Positions 1 to 5,346 of a stretch of 5,346 bases of DNA are shown in pieces. The position numbers and the translations under genes were made by a program. This DNA is from Chthoniobacterales bacterium (GTDB lineage Bacteria > Verrucomicrobiota > Verrucomicrobiae > Chthoniobacterales > UBA10450). Numbering within the stretch: the stretch's first letter is position 1; every line of letters begins with the position of its first letter. The notes below the pieces were generated by a model that searched no databases, was not told where the DNA came from, and saw only the letters and a program-made list of their open reading frames with translations. The stretch spans positions 1 to 5,346 of the forward strand of contig QHBL01000279.1 of assembly GCA_003244125.1 (NCBI GenBank), read 5' to 3'.

Positions 1-789
1 CTGCGCCAATTTCTTTCCGGCGAGAACGATCGCGCCAACGCCTTCCTCACCATTCACTCCGGCGCGGGTGGGACGGAATCGTGCGACTGGGCCGACATGT
101 TGTTGCGCATGTATCAACGCTGGATGGAACGCAACGGTTTCAAGTCGCAGACGGTCGATATTCAGACGGGCGAAGAGGTGGGCATCAAATCGGCGACGCT
201 GCTCGTGACGGGCGACTACGCATTCGGTTATTTGAACACCGAACGCGGTGTGCACCGCCTCGTGCGGATCTCGCCATTCGACGCCAACAAGCGGCGCCAC
301 ACGTCGTTCGCGAGCGTTGATGTCGTTCCTGAAATCGCCGAGAGCGCGCCCATTGAAATCAATCCCGCTGATCTCGAAATCGGCACCTATCGCAGCGGCG
401 GCAAAGGCGGACAGAACGTGAACAAAGTGGAGACGGCGGTGCGTATCGTGCACAAGCCCACCGGCATTGTTGTCGCATGCCAGGCCGAGCGCAGCCAGGG
501 ACGCAATCGCGAGCTCGCGATTAAAATGTTAAAGGCGAAACTCTACGAATTGGAGCAGGACAAAAAGCGGGCCGAGATGGATCGGCGTTATGGGGAGAAA
601 GGCGATGTCGCCTGGGGCAGCCAAATCCGCTCCTACGTTTTCCAGCCTTACCAAATGGTGAAGGACCACCGCTCTGGCGCGGAGACGAGCAACGTGCAGG
701 CGGTGATGGATGGCGACCTCGACTTGTTCATCCAGGCGCAATTGCGCGGACAGAACGCGCGCGATAACGGCGCACGCGATGACGAATAA
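1..789 (+). CDS. prfB: Peptide chain release factor 2 (RF2), 5'-truncated by window edge
   Basis: RF2 recognises UGA and UAA stop codons in the ribosomal A site and triggers hydrolysis of the finished peptide in the cytoplasm. The reading frame is open from base 1, with 262 residues visible before TAA; whole RF2 proteins are about 365 residues, so roughly the first 100 are missing. The RF2-specific SPF tripeptide that reads the stop codon is at 271-279, inside VRISPFD, followed by RRHTSF. The universal GGQ motif that enters the peptidyl transferase centre is at 406-414 ([10 protein letters not shown]). Near the C-terminus [19 protein letters not shown] is the usual family ending region. SPF rather than PxT separates it from RF1. 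The last dozen residues ([12 protein letters not shown]) form a charged tail beyond the normal end. The programmed +1 frameshift site found in many prfB genes would lie upstream and cannot be judged here. Confidence 0.97.
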   Translation: MRQFLSGENDRANAFLTIHSGAGGTESCDWADMLLRMYQRWMERNGFKSQTVDIQTGEEVGIKSATLLVTGDYAFGYLNTERGVHRLVRISPFDANKRRHTSFASVDVVPEIAESAPIEINPADLEIGTYRSGGKGGQNVNKVETAVRIVHKPTGIVVACQAERSQGRNRELAIKMLKAKLYELEQDKKRAEMDRRYGEKGDVAWGSQIRSYVFQPYQMVKDHRSGAETSNVQAVMDGDLDLFIQAQLRGQNARDNGARDDE

Positions 790-814
790 GCACGTCGTGA
801 GGACAAGCAAGCAC

Positions 815-907
815 GTCATCTCGAGTGAAGCCGAGGGATCCCGCGGCGCTATCTTTCAGGTAACTTCACGGGATCCCTCGACTTCGCTTCGCTGCGCTCG
901 GGATGAC
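815..907. repeat. Long imperfect inverted repeat, 'HPERSEAKSRDP'-type intergenic element
   Basis: The left arm is 815-843 and the right arm 869-907, around a 25-base centre. The inner 12 bases pair perfectly (832-843, CGAGGGATCCCG, with 869-880). The outer parts also pair, with two G-U wobbles, one C-A mismatch and a 10-base bulge in the right arm (887-896). Both ends are the same motif, GTCATC and its complement GATGAC. Read as protein on the minus strand, the right arm gives HPERSEAKSRDP, a phrase I recall from spurious ORFs over dispersed repeats in environmental bacteria. It lies 25 bases after the prfB stop and could act as a 3' hairpin for prfB, but there is no T-tract, so a standard intrinsic terminator is not supported. 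Copy number cannot be seen from one window. Confidence 0.85.
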
Positions 908-917
908 AGAATACTGT

Positions 918-1745
918 ATGTCGACAATCGCTGAACGCCGCGCCCGTTTTCGCGAGCTTCATCGCGAAGGTTGCTTCGTCATTCCCAATCCCTGGGACGT
1001 CGGCTCCGCGCGCTACCTTCAGCATCTCGGTTTCAAAGCGCTGGCCACCACATCGGCCGGCTTCGCTTTTTCCCGCGGTTTGCCTGATGGCGCCGTGGGA
1101 TGCGACGCCATGCTCGCGCACATTGGCGAGATCGCAGGGGCGATAGACGTGCCGGTGAATGCGGACTTCGAGAATGCATACGCCGATAATCCCGCTGCCG
1201 TCGCCGCGAATGTGCGCCGGTGCGTTGAGACAGGCGTCGCCGGTGTATCGGTCGAGGATTCCACTGGGCGGCCGGGACAACCGCTTTACATGCTGGATCA
1301 CGCGGTCGATCGCATCATGGCTGCCCGCGACGTGACGAAGGCGAATGACGTTGTCCTCGTTGGCCGGGCTGAATGTTTTCTCGTCGGCTTGAATGACATT
1401 GACGAAGTCATCCGCAGGCTCAGCGCCTACGCACATGCCGGCGCCGATTGTCTCTATGCGCCCGGCGTGCAGAAACGCGAAGATATCGCCGCGATCGTCG
1501 CCGCCGTTGCGCCCAAGCCTGTCAATGTGCTCATCAGCGCGCCTGGTGGCCTAACGATCTCTGACTGCGCGGCCCTCGGCGTGCGACGTGTCAGCGTCGG
1601 AGGCGCGCTCGCTCGCGTGGCGTGGGGCGGCTTCATGCGCGCCGCGACGGAGCTCGCGCGCTTTGGCCGCTTCGACGGCTTCGCGGGCGCTGCGCCCCAT
1701 GGCGAGCTTCAGGATTTTTTCCGGCGTCCACCGCCAGCGAGTTAG
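918..1745 (+). CDS. Isocitrate lyase/PEP mutase superfamily enzyme
   Basis: This 275-residue cytoplasmic (beta/alpha)8-barrel enzyme belongs to the group that makes or breaks C-C or C-P bonds next to a carboxylate (methylisocitrate lyase, oxaloacetate decarboxylase, PEP mutase relatives). The N-terminal block FVIPNPWDVGSAR (residues 20-32) and ATTSAGFAFSRG (43-54) are typical of the subfamily. Likely Mg2+-site and active-site residues are D83 and E85 in VNADFENAYAD, E113/D114 in VSVEDS, and R150 in VGRAECF. The KKCGH motif of true isocitrate lyase is absent, and the loop after E113 is short and Gly/Pro-rich, so isocitrate lyase and classical PEP mutase are unlikely; the substrate is unknown. 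I chose ATG 918 because homologues start near MSTIAERR. An in-frame ATG at 903 lies inside the upstream repeat and would add five residues. No strong Shine-Dalgarno sequence is visible. The stop overlaps the next start. Confidence 0.92.
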   Translation: MSTIAERRARFRELHREGCFVIPNPWDVGSARYLQHLGFKALATTSAGFAFSRGLPDGAVGCDAMLAHIGEIAGAIDVPVNADFENAYADNPAAVAANVRRCVETGVAGVSVEDSTGRPGQPLYMLDHAVDRIMAARDVTKANDVVLVGRAECFLVGLNDIDEVIRRLSAYAHAGADCLYAPGVQKREDIAAIVAAVAPKPVNVLISAPGGLTISDCAALGVRRVSVGGALARVAWGGFMRAATELARFGRFDGFAGAAPHGELQDFFRRPPPAS

Positions 1746-1747
1746 TG
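1743..1747 (+). other. TAGTG stop-start overlap (translational coupling site)
   Basis: The TAG stop of the ICL/PEPM gene (1743-1745) shares its G with a GTG (1745-1747) in the transporter frame. The resulting transporter has normal family length and a complete first membrane helix, and the next in-frame ATG (about 1878) would remove that helix. The region just upstream has no strong Shine-Dalgarno sequence, consistent with re-initiation by the ribosome that finished the first gene. The coupling itself is inference. Confidence 0.7.
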
Positions 1748-2620
1748 TCGGAGTCGATCGCGCAGAACAGGAGCGCAACTTCAGCGCGACACCGCTATTA
1801 CGCGCCCGCGCTTTTGCTCCTCGCAGCTTTGCTATGGAGCCTCGGCGGCGTGTTGATCAAATCGATCAACTGGACGCCCATGGCAATTGCGGGCGCGCGC
1901 AGCGCCATTGCCATTCCAGTGATGCTGCTCTGCGTCGGCCGTCCGCAATTCAAACTTTCCGTGGCGCAAATCGGCGGCGCATTCGGCTATGCCGCGACCG
2001 TCGTGCTCTTTGTCTTTGCCACTCGCATGACCACAGCAGCAAACGCGATTTTCCTGCAATACACCGCGCCGATTTACGTCGCCCTGATTGGCCGCTGGTA
2101 TTTGCGCGAAAAAGCTCATGCCATCGATTGGCTCGTTATCGCCACCGCGCTCGGCGGCATCGCACTGTTCTTCTTCGATCGGCTCACGCTCTCCGGCTTG
2201 TGGGGGAATGTCATCGCGCTCGGCAGCGGCCTCGCTTTCGCGAGCGTCGCAATTTTCTTGCGCAAAGAGAAAGCAGGTTCACCCGTCACCAGCGTTATTC
2301 TCGGTAATCTGATTGTCGCCCTCGCAGCGCTGCCCTTTCTCTTCGGCCCGCCGCTCGCTGCAGGCAACGTTTGGCGCTTGCTCGTTCTCGGCGCGGTTCA
2401 GCTCGGCTTTCCTTACGTTTTGTATTCAGCGGCGATCAAATACGTCACCGCGCTGGAAGCGACTCTTATCCCGCTGATCGAGCCCATTCTCAATCCATTA
2501 TGGGTCATGTTGGCTTTAGGCGAGCGGCCGGGGCCGTGGGCTGTTGCAGGCGCCGTCCTCGTGCTCGGGGCGGTACTCACCCGGGCCGCCGTCATGATGA
2601 GAAAATCGCCGCGGGCCTGA
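1745..2620 (+). CDS. EamA/DMT-superfamily transporter (10 TM)
   Basis: This inner-membrane permease of the drug/metabolite transporter superfamily has 291 residues from the GTG start, the usual EamA length. Ten hydrophobic segments can be placed at about 20-40, 46-64, 74-93, 98-118, 127-144, 153-172, 183-202, 208-228, 236-258 and 264-284, forming two EamA repeats of five helices. Characteristic stretches are ALLWSLGGVLIKS in helix 1, FLQYTAPIYVAL in helix 4, and ALEATLIPLIEPILNPLW followed by LGERP near the C-terminus. Family members move amino acids, nucleotides, sugars or other small metabolites; the substrate cannot be told from sequence. The frame stays open upstream to an ATG at 1622, but that extension is basic, lies over the neighbouring gene and does not look like family sequence. 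The TAGTG overlap with the enzyme gene suggests cotranscription and perhaps a shared metabolite. Confidence 0.93.
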   Translation: MSESIAQNRSATSARHRYYAPALLLLAALLWSLGGVLIKSINWTPMAIAGARSAIAIPVMLLCVGRPQFKLSVAQIGGAFGYAATVVLFVFATRMTTAANAIFLQYTAPIYVALIGRWYLREKAHAIDWLVIATALGGIALFFFDRLTLSGLWGNVIALGSGLAFASVAIFLRKEKAGSPVTSVILGNLIVALAALPFLFGPPLAAGNVWRLLVLGAVQLGFPYVLYSAAIKYVTALEATLIPLIEPILNPLWVMLALGERPGPWAVAGAVLVLGAVLTRAAVMMRKSPRA

Positions 2621-2681
2621 GGTTTTCCCGACGCGCCGAGGCGCAAATGCTGCTGCAAAATGCGTCGGCTTCTCCGCCACC

Positions 2682-2688
2682 AGAGGGA
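2682..2688 (+). promoter_or_regulatory. Ribosome binding site for the Calx-beta secreted protein gene
   Basis: AGAGGGA lies five bases before ATG 2694, a good Shine-Dalgarno match at suitable spacing. It supports this start, which also puts a signal peptide at the N-terminus. The rest of the 73-base gap after the transporter gene (2621-2693) shows no clear promoter or terminator. A tight GCGCC-GA-GGCGC palindrome there has a loop too small to form a normal hairpin. Confidence 0.65.
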
Positions 2689-2693
2689 ACATC

Positions 2694-4421
2694 ATGGGTC
2701 AACGTTGGCAAGGAAGCGCGCGGCTCAGCATCGCGCTTGTCACAGCAGCGACTGCGTTTCCGCTCGAGGCGGAACGCATTAATCAGGAGGGACGAATTCT
2801 TGGGCCGGCGCCGGTCGTCACGACACCGAGGCTGTTCAATTCTTCGCAAGCAGACGCCATTGTTTCCGCCATGCAGATCATGCCAGTGACCAGTGCCTGG
2901 AACGAAGACATCTCGCGCAGGCCGCTCCTGAGCAACTCGGCCCTCATGATCGCGCAGATCAAAGCGGATCTTGCCTCGACGCGGCAAACCTTGCGCCCGT
3001 TTTATGAGATGAATTACGTCCTCGTGCCCGAGAATCAGTCGCGCGTCAGCATTCCATTTCTCGACTATCCCGACGAATCTGACCTCGACGGCGGAACATT
3101 TCCGAACGGCAGCTATCCCATTCCTTCAAACGTGCCGATCGAGACTTGGCCACGCGGCACCGGCAGCCTCACTCTGCAGCAATGGCAAATGGACGCAACC
3201 AGCGTCGGCGGTGACCGGCACGGCATTATCGTCGCGCCTGGCCTCGGTTCAATTTGGGAAACCTGGCAGATGAAGCTAACGAGCAATGGCTGGCAGGCGT
3301 CCAACGGGGCGAAATTCGATTTGAACTCGAACGCGCTGCGGCCAGCGGGCTGGACTTCCGGCGATGCTGCCGGACTGCCGATGTTCCCCGCGCTCGTGCG
3401 CTACGATGAATGCCAGCGCGGGATGGTCGAGCACGCTTTGCGCCTGGTGGTAGCCAGGACTCGCCGCGAGTATATCTACCCGGCTAACCATTTTGCTTCT
3501 ACTATTCCAGCTACTTCAGTCAACTATCCCGCCATGGGACAGCGTCTCCGCCTCAAGAGCAGTTTCGTCATCCCGAGTAGCTGGACCAAGGAAGAGAAAG
3601 CTGTGCTGCTCGCGTTGAAGAAATATGGCGGCATCGTCGCCGATAACGGCGGGTTTTTTTCTATTTCCGTTTGTCCGGATGATCGCTTTTCCGTCAGCGC
3701 TTTTAATAATCTTTCCACCATCGACATCAGCAATTTCGAAGTAGTCCAGGCCACAGGGCCCACCGAAGGCCCGCGCTCCCCTGGTGCGCCGGCGGCCAAT
3801 GCCGGCTCGGACCAGACAATTACGGGCACAATTGCGACACTCAGTGGCTCGATTGCCGCGCCGAATGGAAGCGCTGCTGTGCAATGGCGACTCTATTCAG
3901 GCCCGGCGCCAGTCAACATTGCCAATCCTTACACCATGAGCACGAGTGTCACGTTCACCCAATCCGGATCTTATACTTTCCTGCTCAGTGGGGATGATTC
4001 TGTGCACGCTGTCGTGATCAACGTACAAATCACATCAACTCCGACACCCACACCAACGCCAAGTCCCACGCCCACTCCGCCAGTGACACCTGTTCTTAGT
4101 GTGTCTGTATCTCCGCAACAAATTGCCGAAGGCGGTGAAGCTACCTTCACCGTGTCGAGTTCAGCCATCCTGACAACATCGTTGACTGTTAACTACTGGA
4201 TCGGCGGCAGAGCGCAGCAGGGTGTCGATTATACCTTGAGCGGTTCTGCCGGGCAGATCGTCATTCCAGCGGGCGCCTCATCGGCCACCATTGTCCTGCA
4301 CGCGTTGCCCGATTCGGCCAACGAAAGAAACGAAGGTGCATTAATGCATCTTACCGCCGGTTCGGACTATACGTTGTCGAAGCGCCCCAGCGCGCGAGTG
4401 ATCATTCTTGGCGCACGCTAG
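2694..4421 (+). CDS. Secreted multidomain protein: unnamed N-terminal domain, PKD-like domain, Thr-Pro linker, Calx-beta domain
   Basis: The 575-residue product begins with a likely Sec signal peptide (residues 1-26, hydrophobic SIALVTAATAF, possible cleavage after LEA). Residues about 27-355 form a large domain I cannot assign to a named family. It has distinctive blocks: PFLDYPDESD, GGDRHGIIVAPGLG, AKFDLNSNALRPAGWTSGDA, GLPMFPALVRYDE, MGQRLRLKSSF and KKYGGIVADNGG. These recall conserved but uncharacterised exported bacterial proteins, from memory only. Residues 367-447 resemble a PKD/REJ-like beta-sandwich (ANAGSDQTI, QWRLYSGP, SGSYTFLLSGDDS). A Thr-Pro linker (449-466) leads to a Calx-beta domain (467-572: EGGEATFTVS, VNYWIGGRAQQGVDYTLSG, IVIPAGASSATIVL). 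There are only two cysteines in the mature part, C240 and C328, which might form a disulfide. No C-terminal PEP-CTERM or LPXTG anchor is seen. Extracellular carbohydrate binding or adhesion is possible, but no catalytic site was identified. Confidence 0.88.
   Translation: MGQRWQGSARLSIALVTAATAFPLEAERINQEGRILGPAPVVTTPRLFNSSQADAIVSAMQIMPVTSAWNEDISRRPLLSNSALMIAQIKADLASTRQTLRPFYEMNYVLVPENQSRVSIPFLDYPDESDLDGGTFPNGSYPIPSNVPIETWPRGTGSLTLQQWQMDATSVGGDRHGIIVAPGLGSIWETWQMKLTSNGWQASNGAKFDLNSNALRPAGWTSGDAAGLPMFPALVRYDECQRGMVEHALRLVVARTRREYIYPANHFASTIPATSVNYPAMGQRLRLKSSFVIPSSWTKEEKAVLLALKKYGGIVADNGGFFSISVCPDDRFSVSAFNNLSTIDISNFEVVQATGPTEGPRSPGAPAANAGSDQTITGTIATLSGSIAAPNGSAAVQWRLYSGPAPVNIANPYTMSTSVTFTQSGSYTFLLSGDDSVHAVVINVQITSTPTPTPTPSPTPTPPVTPVLSVSVSPQQIAEGGEATFTVSSSAILTTSLTVNYWIGGRAQQGVDYTLSGSAGQIVIPAGASSATIVLHALPDSANERNEGALMHLTAGSDYTLSKRPSARVIILGAR
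3637..3660 (+). terminator. Terminator-like hairpin plus T7 tract inside the secreted-protein gene
   Basis: Bases 3637-3642 (TCGCCG) pair with 3647-3652 (CGGCGG) as five G-C pairs and one T-G wobble around an ATAA loop. One G follows, then seven Ts (3654-3660). This is the layout of a compact intrinsic terminator, yet it lies within codons 316-323 (ADNGGFFS), where synonymous TTC codons would have broken the T run. The frame stays open across it. It may attenuate transcription or be a chance product of coding for the Gly-Gly-Phe-Phe run. Confidence 0.3.
3792..4034 (+). other. PKD-like domain-coding segment
   Basis: Residues 367-447 of the secreted protein carry the order seen in PKD/REJ-type Ig-like domains: an entry strand ANAGSDQTI, then TLSGSIAAPNG, then QWRLYSGP, and a closing GSYTFLLSGDDS before a VVINVQI strand. 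Such domains usually act as spacers or binding modules in extracellular proteins. It is shorter and less acidic at the turn than the classic PKD consensus. Confidence 0.65.
4038..4091 (+). repeat. Low-complexity Thr-Pro linker
   Basis: Eighteen codons (residues 449-466) read mostly as alternating Thr and Pro, TPTPTPTPSPTPTPP then VTP. They separate the PKD-like and Calx-beta domains. Codon choice varies along the run (ACT/ACA/ACG/ACC with CCG/CCC/CCA/CCT), so it is not a freshly expanded identical six-base repeat. Such linkers are extended, flexible and common in exported proteins. Confidence 0.85.
4092..4409 (+). other. Calx-beta domain-coding segment
   Basis: Residues 467-572 match the Calx-beta pattern: an early EGG-ATFTV strand, VNYWIGGRAQQGVDYTLSG in the place of the VNY...GTA..G.DY signature, IVIPAGASSATIVLHALPD, then the acidic NERNEGALMHL in the place of the usual E.DE.. 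segment. Calx-beta domains often bind Ca2+ through acidic residues. Here ERNEG replaces the usual more acidic run, so calcium binding may be weakened. Confidence 0.8.
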
Positions 4422-4478
4422 CAAATCGCGCCACAGCGTGTCTTGCTATCTGCCACGATTTCCCTCACTCTCGCAGGG

Positions 4479-4937
4479 ATGAGAAGACGGATTTGGTTTC
4501 TTCTAGTGGTGCTGGTCGTGTCCGCCGCTCATTCCGCCCGCAGCGATGCGAGATCCGGACCACTGTTCGAGACGATCGCGCGGATGGATCGCCGTCTTTT
4601 CGATGCCTTTAACGCGCACAACATCGATCGCCTAATGGTAATGGCGAGCAGCGACGTCGAAGTTTACGAGGAGGACGAAGGGCTAAAAAATTATCAGCAG
4701 TGCCTGGCGGAGTTTACGGAAATGTTCGCCCATGATGCCGACATCCGGCGCGAGCTGGTACAAGGTACGCTGGAAGTTTACCCCCTCGGCAGTTCAGGAG
4801 CGCTTGAGACAGGGCAGCATCGGTTCTGTCATACTCAGGACGGGAAAGAAGACTGCGGTGTCTTTAAGTTCGCCGTGCTTTGGCAGAAGGTCGGCGACTC
4901 GTGGAAAGTGTCGCGCCTGGTGAACTACGGCCGCTGA
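4479..4937 (+). CDS. Exported NTF2-like (SnoaL/DUF4440-type) small protein
   Basis: From ATG 4479 the product has 152 residues. It begins MRRRIWFLLVVLVVSAAHSA, a clear signal peptide with likely cleavage near residues 20-24, so it probably acts in the periplasm or outside the cell. The mature part follows the NTF2-like cone fold order: a helix MDRRLFDAFNAHNIDRLMVMA (34-54), a strand DVEVYEED (59-66), a second helix with CLAEFTEMFA (75-84), and closing strands FKFAVLWQKVGD and SWKVSRLVNYGR, the usual end of DUF4440 proteins. Family members include small enzymes and ligand-binding proteins; no catalytic residues can be assigned. Three cysteines remain (75, 117, 126). The frame extends upstream to a TTG at 4443, but starting at ATG places the signal peptide at the very N-terminus. 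It follows the secreted-protein gene by 57 bases and may be cotranscribed with it. Confidence 0.82.
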   Translation: MRRRIWFLLVVLVVSAAHSARSDARSGPLFETIARMDRRLFDAFNAHNIDRLMVMASSDVEVYEEDEGLKNYQQCLAEFTEMFAHDADIRRELVQGTLEVYPLGSSGALETGQHRFCHTQDGKEDCGVFKFAVLWQKVGDSWKVSRLVNYGR

Positions 4938-4944
4938 GCGTCGT

Positions 4945-5346
4945 CTAGTAGATCCGGCGGTGCGCTTCCGAGTGACTAATTAGACGCTGCAAGCGGATCT
5001 GCCGAGTCTCCGGTCGTTTTGCGCTGGTCACCCACCACGCACTCATGCGACGGTAGCCTGGAGGCTGGTTCTGATAGAACTGCCACGCTTTAGGATGGTG
5101 CTGAAACTCGCGCTCTTGTTCGGCGCTAAGCTTCGCTGACTCGCGATTCTCGAAAGAGTAAGTGGCCGACTTCTCAATCCGCCGGCGCGAGAACGCCGCC
5201 AGGCCTGCCGGCTTCATCCTGCCTTCGCCTTTCAGTACCTTAACTCGCGCGATATTCACCACGCTCCAGTTACTACTCGTTTTTCGGGGGGTGAAGCGCA
5301 CGGCGTAACTCTGTTCATCCACCCTTTTGCGAATGCCATCGATCCA
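4945..5346 (-). CDS. YdeI/OmpD-associated family protein, 5' part outside the window
   Basis: The minus-strand frame is open from the right window edge to a TAG at 4945-4947, giving 133 visible C-terminal residues out of about 190-200 in the family. The visible part begins WIDGIRKRVDEQSY, then VRFTPRKTSSNWSVVNIARV, then GRMKPAGLAAF, all typical of YdeI-like proteins. The last 60 or so residues (KLSAEQEREFQHHPKAWQFY, QPPGYRRMSAWWVTSAKRPE) form the OmdA-type 'bacteriocin-protection, YdeI or OmpD-associated' domain. Salmonella YdeI/OmdA has been linked to resistance to cationic peptides through a porin; the biochemical activity is unclear and that role should not be assumed here. A GTG at 5322 is in frame, but conserved sequence continues upstream of it, so it is not the start. 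The gene converges on the NTF2-like gene with a 7-base gap. Confidence 0.9.
   Translation of the reverse strand, partial: WIDGIRKRVDEQSYAVRFTPRKTSSNWSVVNIARVKVLKGEGRMKPAGLAAFSRRRIEKSATYSFENRESAKLSAEQEREFQHHPKAWQFYQNQPPGYRRMSAWWVTSAKRPETRQIRLQRLISHSEAHRRIY

Noticed and set aside
906..917. ACAG-AATA-CTGT as a possible operator before the enzyme gene
   Set aside because: It is a four-base inverted repeat with a four-base centre, expected by chance, and the orientation does not match the LexA-type CTGT-N8-ACAG site.
849..1436. Minus-strand open frame of 195 codons over the repeat and the enzyme gene
   Set aside because: It begins inside the real enzyme gene and ends in the repeat-derived HPERSEAKSRDP phrase. 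It has no family resemblance and is a shadow of high-GC coding on the other strand.
1622..1744. N-terminal extension of the transporter from ATG 1622
   Set aside because: The added 41 residues are basic, lie over the enzyme gene and do not resemble EamA proteins. GTG 1745 gives the normal length.
1588..2307. Plus-strand open frame of 239 codons overlapping the enzyme/transporter junction
   Set aside because: Its product is Arg/Ala/Ser-rich, as expected for an out-of-frame read of GC-rich coding DNA, and it overlaps two well-supported genes.
3971..4168. Minus-strand Gly/Val-rich open frame over the Thr-Pro linker
   Set aside because: It is the complement of the Thr-Pro repeat codons and shows alternating Gly-Val with no independent support.
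4414..4440. CACGCT/AGCGTG inverted repeat around the end of the Calx-beta gene, possible terminator
   Set aside because: The stem is only six pairs with a 15-base loop and no T-tract follows, so it is not a credible intrinsic terminator.
5320..5322. GTG as start of a complete 125-residue minus-strand gene
   Set aside because: Upstream in-frame residues WIDGIRKR belong to the YdeI family pattern, so the gene continues past the window and the GTG is an internal Val codon.

Overview
The window is a moderately GC-rich, densely coded bacterial chromosome segment. It holds five protein genes plus one structured intergenic repeat. The best guess for the source is a soil or environmental Verrucomicrobiota (Chthoniobacterales-like), with Acidobacteriota as the alternative. 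This is inferred from the flavour of the release factor sequence, the 'HPERSEAKSRDP'-type palindromic repeat and a secreted Calx-beta protein with a Thr-Pro linker. No rRNA or other decisive marker is present, so the assignment is only moderate.

Layout from left to right. Positions 1-789 (+) are the C-terminal two thirds of peptide chain release factor 2 (prfB), cut by the window edge. Positions 815-907 hold a long imperfect inverted repeat directly behind prfB and touching the start region of the next gene. Positions 918-1745 (+) encode an isocitrate lyase/PEP mutase superfamily enzyme. Its stop overlaps the GTG start of a ten-helix EamA/DMT-type transporter (1745-2620, +) in a TAGTG junction, so the two are very probably one translationally coupled unit. 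After 73 bases comes a 575-residue exported protein (2694-4421, +) with a signal peptide, a large N-terminal domain I cannot name, a PKD-like domain, a Thr-Pro linker and a C-terminal Calx-beta domain. A small exported NTF2-like (SnoaL/DUF4440-type) protein follows (4479-4937, +). It converges, with a 7-base gap, on the C-terminal part of a YdeI/OmpD-associated family protein on the minus strand (4945-5346, continuing past the window).

Functionally this looks like a housekeeping gene (prfB) followed by accessory metabolic and transport genes and two cell-envelope or secreted proteins. The only pair with clear sequence support for working together is the ICL/PEPM enzyme and the transporter. 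I see no CRISPR array, tRNA, rRNA, insertion sequence, phage gene or toxin-antitoxin pair, and no convincing new multi-gene system. The most interesting items are the unnamed domain of the secreted protein, a terminator-like hairpin with a T7 tract inside its coding region, and the palindromic repeat that reaches the start region of the ICL/PEPM gene.
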